Assembly: GCA_900767835.1 (NCBI GenBank)
Contig: CAAGAO010000013.1
Coordinates: 1 to 64,000 of the forward strand
DNA from: Clostridia bacterium
GTDB lineage: Bacteria > Bacillota > Clostridia > Christensenellales > UBA1242
Direction: 5' to 3'
DNA length: 64,000 nucleotides
Shown: one piece after another, positions 39,752 to 54,700 of the stretch
Position numbering within the stretch: position 1 is the stretch's first letter
Layout: the number at the start of each line of letters is the position of its first letter
The notes under the pieces: model-generated
What the model was told of the DNA's origin: nothing
Databases searched by the model: none
The model's input: only the letters and a program-made list of their open reading frames with translations
Position numbers and translations under genes: made by a program

Positions 39752-42700
39752 ATGAAAACAACATTCCGTAAATTTTTAAAAGTCTTTGCACCGCTTATGT
39801 TGGTGGTTTTTGCCATCGCGTGTTTTGCAGGAGTTAAATTATCTAATTCTAATTTGTCTCCAGTTCAAGCAGAGCAGTTGGTCGAAACACAAGCATCTGA
39901 AACTGATGGGGAAAAAGATGCTGACAATTTAGGGCTAGAAAAGTGGGAAGATTATGCGCAGGAACAAATTGATTCTGGTGTTGTCCCTAGTTCTTTCACA
40001 AAAAGAAGCAATACAATTGTAATTAACGGAACAACAGTTGCAACTAGATATGAAATCAACACTGCTGAAAGTTTGGCATATTTTGCAAAACAAGTTAACG
40101 GTGACAGTTATAAAGATTCAACAATTGTTTTAACGGCGGATATAGACCTTTCAGGTAAAATATGGACGCCTATTGGCTATGACAAAAATCATACATTTAC
40201 TGGCACATTTTATGGTAATGGTCATAAAATAACTGGCATTACAATTGACAGCACCATAAATGTAGATTATTATGCTAGAGCATTGTTTGGTAATTGTTCG
40301 GGTGTAATTCGTGACTTGATTGTTGAAAATAGTAGCAGTTGCTACAAAGATATTGTTGGTTCGACCGATAATACGAGCTCAACCGCTAAACTTTATGGTT
40401 GTTATGGTACAAGTTTGGGCTCAATTACAAACCCTGCAAATTACGAAGAAAAAAATTCTGCCGGCGCGGTTCAAAAAAGTGGCTCGAGTGGGGTAAATAA
40501 CTTCTTTTATCAAGTAACATTAAAATACCCAAAATCATTTAACACAAATGGAAGTGTGTCTGATTGGCAAACAAAAGTCTTAAAAGATAATATAGGCGGA
40601 ACCAAATATAAAGGTTTTGCAACGAGTGATTTTACTATTAATTTTAGTGAAATTTATAACAATTACACAAATACAGATTTTGTTGGGAAAAATGTTTTTG
40701 TTGATGGTAGTGAAAAATACTTAAACATTACCAACATTTTAGTACAAGAATATAACTATTATGGTAGTAAATTCTTTAATACAAATATTAATTATAATAA
40801 TGAGCAAACGGCAAAATATACCGCCCCTTGCTATAGCGTTATATTTACATTAGTTGGTTCTCAAAGTGGTTATCGTTCGTATACTCAAAATACCGCCATT
40901 GGTTCTGGGACAAATAAATATTTGCCTATTACATTAAAATATGCACATCAAAGTTATATTAATATTGAATTAACGTTAGATTACAAATATGTTTCAAAGA
41001 CTTCAAGCGGTAATGATTTATTCAATTTTTACAATATTGATCAAACAAAATTTACCAGTGATTCTTTTGGTTTAGATAAAAATGTAAGATATGATGCAGA
41101 TGAGAATATTATTAAATTATATAATGAAGCAAAAAACGAAAACAGCGTATCTACTTATTATTTTGAAAAAGTAAATAATGTTAGAACTAGTACAAGTAGT
41201 ATTTATGTTCAAGACACAACGGGAGCAGTAGATTATACAAAATATGACATTGGTTTGGTTTCGGATTGCTCATTCACTAAAGAAAATTCTACTGAGCAGT
41301 TTTATAAATATAATTCTAAAATTACATATAAATTTAAAAATAAAAATGGTATTTTAAAACTAGCAAAATTAAACAAGGCGGATAGTAAGAATGCTTATAC
41401 CTATGCTGACTTGCTAGCAACAACTGGTGAAAGTTTACTTACTGATGTAATTAGGGCAGATTCTTCTGGTAATGGTACATACCTATACGCATATAACATC
41501 TATGGCGTTAAAGTAAATTGTGCTACTTATACTCAGGTTGGTAATAATTCAAGCAATAAAGAAAAATCGTATTATTACGAGGTGAAAAGCCCTAAAACTT
41601 TGGCTACAAATGCAAATGCAACATTGTTTGTTTATTCCGCTAGATATTATAAAGATAACACTTCTTCAATTCCACGATATATATATTTAAGTGGCGATTA
41701 CAAAGATGCACATATGTTTGGTGTAAGTTTACATTACGATCAACAAAGTGGCAAATATGATAGTTATAAAATTTATGATAGTAGTTATTCAGATATTTCA
41801 TTAAATGGTGAAGGCTTGAAGTCTAGCGGTAATGCTTTTTATGCTAATGTGACAGATGGAACGTCGGTTTATGCTAGATGGTATATGCTTTCTATTAAAT
41901 ATGATTATAAGTTTGAAAATGGAACCTCAGACAACACTCAAGAGATTAAATTTATTGCATATAAACCATATACAGATACAGATACAAATGCTTATAGGGT
42001 AGTTCCTCTTGAAGATGTCACAACTAGTAATAATGGTAAAGATAAGACAGGTACATTAGATTTGTTTTATACAGAAAAATTATATATTTATGATTCAAGT
42101 ACTCAAAAAGAATCGCCTACTAGCAAATTTTACTATTCATTAAAAGGTGTTAATGATGAAATTTTAGAGTTTGATGAAAATAGTCCTGCATATAACAAAT
42201 ATAAATATAAAGAGAATAAAATTAGACAATCTAGAGATTTTATTTATGAAGTAAACGAGGATAAGACAAAGAGTAAGGCAAATGCTTGGGGACATGCTAA
42301 TGTAAGCACGGCTACAGATGACCAAAATGATACTAAAGAAAAGTTGTTAAAAGTTATCACAAATGCTTCAAGTGCTGCATCTGCATTATTCTATGGTGCA
42401 ATAGAAATAAGTGCTTTAATGAAAACTGGTGTAAAACTAACCGTTACCAAAAAAGACAAAACTATTGATGATGTATATTTTAGAGTGTTAAATGGCAAAA
42501 ACCAGGCTTTAACTCAAGCACAAATCAAATATGAACTAGGCTTTGATTTATTGTCATACACAAACGAACTTGACGCAAATAATAGTGAAACTGAAACTAA
42601 AAACATTGCACCAAATAATGCGTTTACATCTTCAGCAACCGAATTTTTGTTTACTGCAAAAGGCTCAACAGGAAGAAATGGTTTTGGTCAAGTAGAATTT

Positions 42701-45700
42701 AGTGGTGTAAAAGTAAATGCTTGGCAAACTATATCTTTCACTAAGAATGCAAGCAGTTCTAATAATATGTATATTACCACAGTTAGGTTCTACGAAGATT
42801 CCACAAGAACAAAACAGATAAAAGAAATATATCGTAACAAATTAAACTTGCTTGATTACAACAAAAAAATTGAATATTATTTTACCGAAATCAAAGAAAC
42901 GGGTAAAGAAGTTTATATTGATTTAATATTTACATCAAAGGATAATTCCTATAATATTGAAATTGTAGATTTAGATTATTTAAATAATCCATTTAATCAA
43001 GGTGAAATTAAAATAAATGACGGGGCTTATACTAAGGCAACAGGTTATAAAAAAACAAATAACGATAAAACCAATACCTTTACAATTAAAGCAAAATACT
43101 TAAAATATTATAGTTTTGAAGTATACACTTACGATTATAAGTATAATGATGATGGCTCAATTTCGATAACTACTGATAAAATTAACATTTGGACAACCAC
43201 ATCAAAAGTATTAACCACAACTTATACTTATTCTTCAACAAACACTAAATTTACTCTTGACTATAATGCAGTAAATACTTTGCTTGGCGATGATACTTTA
43301 AACATCACTATCGACAATTCGGCATATTTTCCTGGTGGTTTATATATTGTTGTAAGTTATAATGAAATCGTGTATGACTATAACCTTGAAGTGGAAAATG
43401 GTATTTCAGATAAATTGGTTCAATCGAAAGACCCATATTTGGTTAATTTTACATATAGATATACTGATTATATAAATACTACATTAAATAATGCAGAAAA
43501 TTTTAAATATTCTATTATCACAATAAACTATCCAACAGATACAGCATATTTAACTAAAACATTATTTACAGTTACACCAATAAATGCAAATTATATTTTA
43601 GACAGCACAAACACAACAGTAAGTCCACAAATGATTACTGGTAAAGACTTAATTAACAAAATACGACGAAATACTCAAAAAATTGCTTATGTTCCAAGAG
43701 TTTATGATGTGACGGTTATCCCTTACTCATATTACAATTCAGAATATCAAAACCTGCAAGATTTAGGCTTAATGCAAGAAATTAAAACAAGCACCATTTC
43801 GGGCAATTTAACAAAAGATAATTGCATAATGGCGTCTAAGTTCTTTAATTTCTCACACTTTGAGATTAAAAATTTAAATGACGGGACATGGGAAAGTGTT
43901 AATCTTCAAGACGATTACCTAATTAAAATTTTCGTTTCTATTATAAACGGAGAATCAGTAACTTTAACTCCAAATGGCAAATATTCAAAAACGGGTATTG
44001 TGTTTAGAGCGGTTTATGAACCAATTGAATATGAACTTGTATTTAGAAGTGATAAAACAGTAGCAAAAAGAGATGGTGTTGTTTATGGCACAGATGCTGG
44101 CAAAACAACAGTAACAAAAGTTGTTACATATTTAGGGACTCAAACACTTTTAGGTCTTTTAAATGTAGATGAGTCTGGCGTATGTGACCTTTATGCTCCA
44201 GGATATGTAGTAGAAAACTTCATTGTAAATAAAGATTCAAACAAAAGCACATACACAAATGGTCAAACTGTAAGGGAATTCTTAGATGCTGAAACAAGTG
44301 CAGAGTCAACCGCAAGACAAACAATAAAAATTGACCTAGACTACAAAGGTTTACAAGTAACATTTAACTTTATTGTTAAAGATAATAATGCTTTATATCC
44401 AAATTATAACATCAGTGAAAATGGTGTGTTTGGTGATGATTTTGATTTTTCTAATATATTAAAAAGTCTTTCTTCAACAATATCTCCAAGAGTTATCCGT
44501 CAGGTATCTGTTGGTGGTAATGTGGCAGATTATGATGCTAATAATAAATATGTGTTTACTAGCGATTTATACGATTATACAAAAGGCACTCTAACATATG
44601 AAATCCCAGTTATAATTTCAAACTCAGAAATTGCCGTTAGATTCTCTGATACATATTTAAAAGATTCAGATACAAAACTAACTAAAGTTTTATATAATAG
44701 CAACAACTATGAGTCTGTGCCAGTACCAACAAGACAAGGTTTTACTTTTGCTTACTGGAAGGCTACAACGCAACAAAAAGATTATTTCATTTACTTAAAT
44801 GGCACATCTATTGATATAACAAAAACAACAATTTGTGATTATAACGGTAATGATTCATTGTACTTTATTGCTTATTGGGAAATTGACAATGCATTAATTC
44901 AACAAATCACATCAAAATTTACTAAAGTTTATGACAGTGAAAATAGCACTATTCAAGTTGCTTCTTTCACAAATTACAATGGACTTTTAAGTTTAGAAAA
45001 AAGTGTTAAAGCATATTTAAGCACTGATAATGGCTCAACTTATAGTGAATTAAACAAGTTAACAACGAACAATAATGTTATATTATTAAACGCAAAATAT
45101 GTTACCGATAATGGTATTTATAAATTTGTTTATTCATATAATTTTATATCAAATTCAGGTGTTGCAAGCAAAGAATATATTATAAATAAAGACATTTTAA
45201 CCGATATAGAAGTAAAATGCGAAATTGCAATCACTCCTAAAACCTTAGGAATAGAAAACGGCAAAATTACAAAAGTTTATGACGGAACTAAATCTGTTTT
45301 ACAAAACATCACAGGAATTTGTGAAAACGATAAAAATATTCTTACTGCTTATGCTACTTACAAAGATGAAAATGTTGGCGAAAACATAGAAATTGAATAC
45401 CATAAGCAAGCAAGTGGAGCAAATGCAACAGACATTCTTGCTAGTTATAACATTCCAACCGAAAAAACTGGTACAATAACTCAATTAAATATTAATGTGA
45501 CTTTGAATGACAATGCATATTCTGTATATCGTCATAGTCAAAAAAATACAAACTTTACAGTTGCCGACCTAACAGTTGATAAAACAGGTTATAAAAACAC
45601 ATCAGCAAACAACTATATATATAATGTTGAGTATGGTGTTATTGGTTCGGAGAACTATAAGGCTTGGGATAAATTAAAACAAAATACAACTTTAACTTTC

Positions 45701-48700
45701 AAAGTTGTTACATCATCTGGTGAAATTGGTTCATATTATGCGGACAATGACACTTTATATATAACCGATTTAAAAATTAACGATGACACAGCAGGTGTTG
45801 ACAACTACAAAATTAATGTATTGAAAACTTTTGGAATTAAAGACCTTGGCGAAAATCAAAAAGGCTTTATATTCACTGCCCAAAAAGAAGACAGCAAAGA
45901 ATATATAGAACCTATCTTGATTGGAAATGATTATTTTGATAAATACTATGAAGATAATCAATTAACAATAAGACGCGGAAACTGTGTAGTTGGTAAAACT
46001 CAAACTTTTGGGCTAAAATTCGAAAATTTATCAAAATATTGGATAAAAGAAGTAAAAATAAGCGATAAAGACAATAATTTTATAGCAAATGCTAAATTTA
46101 TATATGATCCAACAAATTTATGCTATAACATAAACATAGATATTACGAACAACGATTGGTATTTAGTTGATATTGTATTTACCAACAAAACTGAAATTAC
46201 TTTAGATTATGTTCTAGCAAAAAATGAAAAAATTAATGGTGTAAATAGACAAACATTAACCATAGATAATGGTGCAACTGTTAACTTTGGAACTCTTACT
46301 CGTGACGCATTCACTTTTAAAGGTTGGACAACAACCCTTAATGATTCATCAACCTTATTTACAGGCAATGTTTGGACAGAGCAAGTTGGTAAAATTGTGC
46401 TTTATGCTTTGTGGGAGTACACCCCATCAGCACCACTAACTGGTACAGATATAAACAAAGTATATGATGGAAAAACTACCGAAGTAGAACCAATATTTAC
46501 AAAAGCAAATAACAATATTTTTGCTCAAGTAATTTGGTTAAAATCTACTGATAAAACTGTATGGACTAATATAGATTCAAACCTTGTTTCAAATGATAAA
46601 TTAAAAGTAAAAACTGTAGCAAATAGTGGATATTATGCATACACATTAAATGTTACCGCTAATATAGTTTACATAAACGAATTAGGCGAAGAAGTTGAGG
46701 AAGAAGTTATATATCATAGCGAAAATATGATTTCCCCTTATCAACAATTTAACGTCATAATTACTAAAAAAGATATCACTTTGGCAAACAATATTGACAA
46801 AGTATATGACGCAACAAAATATTTAACCTATACTATTACTGCTAATGATTTAGTTTCTAGCGGGGTTTGTGATGGAGATAATTTAGTTGGTTGCAAGTTA
46901 GAAATCACATATTCTGACAGTATTGTGGGTGGTGCTATTGATAGTATCTCTAGTATCGAAGAAATAATTAATAATTATAACATTCTAGCAAACGGCAATA
47001 TTGTAAAAAGAAACATTACATTAAAAATTGGCGATGTAAGTTCCGCATACACTGGGCTTACAGCTAAAACACAAGTTAAAACTTTAATTGACTACAATAA
47101 TTCAAGTATTACACCAAGTTATGCTGGGGAAAACAGTCTTGTTTTAAATAGTTTAACTATTCCAAATGTTGACTTTACTATAAAATCATTATTTGTAGAA
47201 ACAACTAATTCTAGTGTTGGTAAATATGAAAACAATACAGTTAATGCGGTTTTATCTATAGTCGATTCTAAAGGAATAACCATTTCGCTTGATAACTTTG
47301 CTATTGCTGTTGAGGGCAGTATTACTATTACAAGATTAACTCTTAAAGACTCCGATGTTATTGTCGATGCAAACAAAACATACAATGGTCAAAAACAAAC
47401 AATATTAGGTGGAGATATAACCATTGCTCCAACAAACATTATGTTTGAAGGCGACAAAACAACCTTTAAAGTAACCGATGAAAACGGAAACGATTTTGAC
47501 GGTGCAAAAGATGTTGGTATATACAATGTAAAAGTTGTAATTGAATCATTAAATTATGAACCGTTTACAAAAGATGTCGTTTTGAATATTAAATCTCTAT
47601 ATGCAAGATTGACTCAAAAAATTATTTACGAAAGAGAGTATAATGGTACAAAATCAACAAATCTTGAAAAAAATACTCACTACTCATATGAATTTAAAGA
47701 TGCAAACGATAAATTAGTTCAAATTTTAGATGAAAATGCCATACTGGAAGAAATTAATGAAAATTACACATTTGGTTTCGAAGATAAAAATGTTGGCGTA
47801 AAAATCCCTATTAATTTTGAATTGGTAAATACTGAATATAAAAATATTGTACTTGTTTATACAAAAGCATTTACTGGTAATATTACAAAAGTTAAAGCAA
47901 AATTAAATGTTGGCAATATTTCTAAAAAATATATTACCGATATGGGCGATAGTTATAAAATTGAAGCAGAAAATATTTCAATTTACAACAATGCAGATAC
48001 AATATCTACAATTGGCGAAACTATTTCTTCTGGACAACTTTTGATAAAAACTCAATACAAAGTTGGCTCATTTAATTTATTAGCATTAGAGTTAGATAAA
48101 GTTGATTATTCTAAATTGATTATTAGTGATGGCGAAAATATAACTAAGAACTATGAAATTGTTGGCATTTTAGGTAATTTAACAGTAACAAAAGCAATAA
48201 TTTCTATAGAAATGCTTGGCGAACAATCCGAAAGCAATTTAATGCAATATATTTATTCAGGTAAAATGGTTGCATTAAAGTACAAAGCGACAATAACAAC
48301 AGACGATAATATTTATACAGTTTCAAGCACAGATGAAAGAATTGCTAATTATGTTCAAGCATCTTTTAATGCAATAAATGTTGGAAATTACAAAGCTCAA
48401 TTTGTTGCAACAGATGTCGATAATTATGAAATTGAAAATAGTAGCAAAGAAATACCTTTTGAAATTGTGAAAAAAGATGTGTTTGTCACTATTGATGCAA
48501 CAAAAACTTTTGATACTAAAACTTTTACATATACTATTGTTTCTTCAAATATCAAAGGTCTAAATGCAGGACATTATTTTGATGCTAATGCAAAAATAAT
48601 CACAACAAGTTCAAATTGCGATGAATATAAAGTAGATTCCGAAAGAGATGTAAGATATGAAAACATTGTAATATATGACGACAAGGATAGTGATGTAACA

Positions 48701-51700
48701 TTAAATTACAACATTACTTATAGCGGTCAATTAACCATTGTGGCATCTATTGCAACAATAGACGAGTTTGACAAATACTCATATGTTGGAAATGAACAAA
48801 CCTTAACAATTAACATTTCTTTAAATAATGGGACAAAACGAACCTTAACATATTCTAAAGCACAAGCCTTAGACGAGCAAAATTGGCTTCGTAACAATTC
48901 AGGCAAAACAGTTCTAGATTATTTACAAGAAAAGAACTTGAGTGAAATTGTTATTTTAAGTCAAACAATTGATGGAACTCAAACCATTGATACTAATGGT
49001 CAAGCATTCCTTTATGCTGGAACATATAATGTTTCAATTTATAGTATTAACTACAGTTGTGAAGTTGCCGAAGTGGTAATTTCTCCAAAAGTAATAGATG
49101 TTAAAAATTTAAAAGGTTATAGTTTAAATAAACCATATGACCAAAATTTAGCCGTACTTGGCGAAATTACATCTGACGATATTTACACTCAAAGAAATGG
49201 TGGAATTATTGATGATAATATCTTTGTTGGCATCACTGGCGAATATACAAATTTATATGGCGAAAACAACCAGATTAAATTTACTCTTGTTAAAAAAGAA
49301 AATTTAGATGAACAACTTGCAAATTTAGTATTTAATTCGTACACTTTATCAAATGATAAAATATATGGAACAATTACAAAAAAAGACATTGTATTTAACT
49401 ATGTTGGACAAGAAGATGTATATTACACTGGTCAAGGAATTAAATTAGATTTTGCTACAAACTTTGAAATAATAAACCTTGATGGCTCTAAAAATACAAG
49501 TGTTATGTTTACTGGATATTTAATTTTCTCTGGCATAATCAATGCAGGCACTTATAATTTGAATGAAGTGTTATTCACAAGTGTTCAAAATGAAAACTTT
49601 ACTGACAGTGAACAATTAATTTATTACAACATAACATTTAAAAACACTCTTGTTGTTAAGAAAGCTGTTGTAAATGTATATATGGTTGACGAAAACATAT
49701 ATACCTATAATGCTCAAGGTCAAAAAGTTAAATTAACCGCAAGCATTGTCGATTCTAAAGGCGAAATTTTATCTGGAAATGAAACCTCAATTCTTACCGC
49801 AAAATATGCAAAATCTGGCACAAATACATTCATCAGCGAGGGTATTAATGCAGGGGAATATGATATTTACCCTGAAATTGCAGAAGAATATAAAAATAAT
49901 TACGAATATTTAGACGGAATGCTTACAGATGAAAAGTTGATTATAAATGCGAGAAAATTTACTGTAAAAGTGGAACAAAGTATTTATTATCTAAAATTAA
50001 CTGGTAGAGCATACTGGCAAATTAATTTGGATAATTCCTATATTGAAGCAGGAGATGTAAATTCTGGAATAATTACTGGACATACATTTACAGCAACTGC
50101 AAGAACTAGTAGAACTGATGTTAGGTCTTACATTTATCCTAATGATGTGCTTGTAGAAAATGTTATGGTTAGTGATATTGGTGGTAGTGACATACTTGCA
50201 AACTATAATATTAATTACACAATTACTTTAACAGTTTCAGATGATATTAAAGATGCAGGGCTTTATATTAGTGCTAAAGAATTAACATATAATAGTAAAG
50301 ACCAAAAATCTTTGGATATATTTGAGGTTCAATCAATCGATAGCGAAACTGAAATTACACTTTTAAGTGCATCATATTACACAAATGAGAGTTGTACAAT
50401 AACCGCTGTAGAATTGAAAAATGTTGGAACTTACTATGCTTTGGTTAAATATAAAGACAATGCAACAAATACTACATTTGATTATCCATTTATAATAAAA
50501 ATTACAATTAAAGAATTTACAATCAATGCATACAAACTTAAAGACGGAACAGAATTTACAGGAAATAAGGTTTATGATGCTAAAAATTACCTAGAATTAG
50601 GCTTGGACGGAATATTTGAAGATGATAAGGTTTATATAGATTCTATGCTTGCGACATATTTAAACGGTAGTAGTTTAAAAGTTGCTGATGCAAGCGATAC
50701 ATCTTTAAATGTTTTAATATCATTAAAAACAAAACAAGGCTATGAATATTTAGCAAATAACTACAATCTAACACCACTTAAAGGCAAAATTTCTTTTAGA
50801 GAAATAATTTTATCTTTAAAAAATGACATAACTAAAGAATTGCTATACATTGGTGAAAATGCAATTAGTTTAACCATAAACAATTTTGATATTACTACTG
50901 GTTCATTGGTTGACGGAGAAAATATTGTTTCATTACTTCTCGAACAAACATTAACAAATGTTGGAGATTACTACGTTAAAGATTTTGTTGTAACACTCAA
51001 AGCAACAATTAAAAATGCGACAAACAATGATGTTACATCAAACTATAAAATTACATTTAATCAAGAAGATAAATTTGTGGTTAAACCTTTGCCAATAACC
51101 TTGGCATATAAACTTGGCAATTTAGTTTATAATAGTGAAGATAGAGCAGGACAAATTAAAGAGGCTCTAAACTATACGTTTGAATTACCAAGTTATGCAA
51201 AATTATCAAGAGATGAATTACTTCTTGAAGTTAAAGATGCAATAAGTGTTTTATTCAATAATAATACCGAAGTCAAAGATGCGGGCACATATACTATCTC
51301 AATTACTTCAAATTCTTCCAATTTTGACATTAAAGTTGACGAGGCATACAAGACTTTAAATATTACTCCAGCCGATATTGTTGTCGATTTTACAGGTACT
51401 GAAATTACCTATACTGAGTACAGAGTTAATGGTGGCTATAAAGTACAATTATCAAATATTTCAGGTCTAACTGAAACAATGTTTGAAAACGATTCAGCAT
51501 ACTTTGGAGCATTTAAGTTTAAAGTTAAACAAAACCCTCCATATGCAAACACTTTATACACATTTAACGCAGATGCTGATAGTTCACAAATTGAAGCAAT
51601 CTATGAAACAAACGGTAATTATAATGTAACAATTAAGGCAGGTTCACTAACTTTAACCGCTACCGCATTAGATTTCACAATAAACAAATTGGTTTATACT

Positions 51701-54700
51701 GGTTTAGATTTATTTAATGATTTAGTCATTACTTACGACTTAGACGGCACAAAAATGCCGGTAAATAATATCAAAAAAATTGAACTTATTGATGCTGGCG
51801 TATATTTGGCAATTGTGACCGTTAATGACGCAATTTATGATGTCGCAGTTGAAGTTGAAAAACGACAAATAACTCTTGCAGAATTAAATTTTGAAAGTGA
51901 AAAAGCGTATGATGGTTTAAAAGATGTTTTAAACGCAGACGGCAATAGCACTTTAAAGACGTTTGAAAACGATGGCGTACAGGTTACTGCTCGCTATGCT
52001 GATGAGTTTAAGGTTAATGAAGACAACACTATTAATTTCTACATTACTGACCCAAACGGCAAAAATAAAACAAAGAACTACTATTTACCAGAAAGTATTG
52101 TTGGTAGAATAGTTCCTAAAGAAGTTACAATTAATTTTGGCAATTTGAAATATATTTATGATAAGTCAAATGCCTACCCATATAATTATGAAGAAACTGC
52201 AACTTGGCTTGTAACTGGCGATGCAATTACTCCAAACACAAAAGTGTTTACTTTTAATGTTTCTGGTGTATGTGAAAATGTTGATGTGAACACATATGAA
52301 ATCACGGACATTTTTGATATTTCAAGAGATGGCAGGGCTTTGAGAAATAATTATAGATTTATTTATCAAGGGACAATCACCGTATCTCCAATCAAAATTA
52401 AAGTAGAATTCAATAAATTTACAAACGACAAAACCGAATTTAATAACGCATCACAAGGTGTAACTTATACCATTGTAGCAAGCGAAGGAAATGAGACACA
52501 ATACGAAACAAACAAAGCAGAAATTGAATCATCGTTGCTTTTAACATACAACGATAAAGCAACACTTCCATTCAATGTTGGAGTGTATGAGGCTAAAGTT
52601 TCTTGCACTTCTAAATGTTTTGAAATTGTAAACGGAAATACATATACATATGAAATTGTAAAATTTGTTTACAATTTAGATTTAAACGAAGTTGTTTCTA
52701 ACACATTAAATACAGAAAAAACTAAATTATACTTTACTAAATTCTATGGCGAAGCAAACCCAGAATTTAAAGTTGAAGTTGAACATAAATTTACTGTAGA
52801 TAATGGTTTAAAATTCAGCATTGAACTTGCTAGAGTAGACGAAGATGAAACTGATGATAAATACTATAATTTAAAATTTGTTTCTTGTTCAAATGACAAC
52901 ATTGATGTTAGAATTAAACCTGAATATTTAACTGGCGCTTTCTATATTCAATCTTTACCAAATGATGGCTTAATGGTATTAATCAATGGTAAAAAAGATA
53001 GCCTAGATTTAGTATATCGTGGTTCTGATTATGTATTGGATACAGATATTAGATTTACTGTATTAAAAAATAAAGCAAATATTGATATTGTATCAAAAGA
53101 AGTTGTATTCAAAGGCACAACTAATGCCTTTACAAAAATTAAAGATGCTGGAACTTATGAAATATCATATAATGTTAAAGCATTAGGTTATGAAGAAATA
53201 GAAGCAAAATCTGATTTTACAATTACAATAAATAAGTACAATGTAGTGATTGTTCCTAGTGTTGAAATTGTGAAAGACTATGATTCAACAAACAAAGTAA
53301 ATGCTTTCACTTATGATTTAAAAAATTCTTTATTAAATGTTGATGCAACAACTGAGGTTGCTGGCTTAAAACAAGAAATAGGTGATTTAGAATTCACATA
53401 CACAGACATAAATGCTGGCGAATGGGCAATCAATTTAACCGCTAAAGAATACAAAAACCTTAATGTTACTTTAAAAGAAAACACTTTAGGTATAATTAAT
53501 AAAATAAATACCGAACTTGTTGTTTCTGGGCAAAAAGTATATGACGGCAATGTTGTTAAAACAAGACCTATAATCAAGAATGCAATAAATATGGAAGAAT
53601 TATCTGCAGATATAACAATTAATATTAAAACTGCAGGTGTTTACCAAGAAGAAGCATTAAATGCTAATGGTTATGATTTAAATATGGCTGAAAATACTGT
53701 CCTTGCAAATTACAACATAACCAAACTTACTGGAAGTTTTACTATTTTAAAAGCAATATTAAAACTTGTTAGTTTCAAAGAAGAATACGAATATACAGGC
53801 AACTTAGTTGTTTTGGAGTACTCTTTTGAATTGCAACAAGATTTAGAGAATTACAATAGTCTTACCGATGTATCAAAATACATTAGAGTTGATAATAAAA
53901 ATGCTATTAAATATGGAACATACACTGCAGAGTTTACACTTATTGATAGCGACAATTATCAATTTGAAGGTGGACAAAATATATTATCTAAAGAGTTTAA
54001 AATCACAAAAACTCAATTAACAATTACAGTTAATGATTCTAAGTCATACGATACAACTGCTTTTGTATACAATGTTAAAGCAGGTGATGTTGCTGGTAGT
54101 TTAGTTCTATCTCATAGACTTATTGCAACAATAACAACAAACAAAGCAATTAAAGGTGTTTATAATGTTGCAAATAAAGATGATGTAACAATTACTTATA
54201 AAGTAGTTGGAGAAAATGAAGTTGATGTTACAGATAACTACTATGTAGTATTTGAGGGTTCGTTGGAAATTACTTCAATTTCTGCAAGTGATATTCAAAT
54301 GACTTTTGACAGTTACAAATATTTAGGTAAGCTACAACAATTAACCGCAAATGTCGTAATTAATGGATACACAATAGTTGTTGATACAAATAATACTAAT
54401 GAAATATATTTACAATTAACAAAATTCAATGGAATTGAAAAAGAAAACATTAATTTCAAATATGCTGGTTCTTATACTGTAAACCTAGTTTCAAAGAGTG
54501 AAAGTTTTGAAACTAAAACCGACACAGTTGTAATGGAAAAACAAATTATTGACAATGTAACGGGTTATAACACAGATAAACAATATGACGGAACAAAAAA
54601 CATTTTAGGCAATCTAAAATCAACAAGTATATATGCTGATGATTTGTATATGGTTACTTTGTTTGGCACATATAGTGATGTGTTTGGCAATAATTTACAA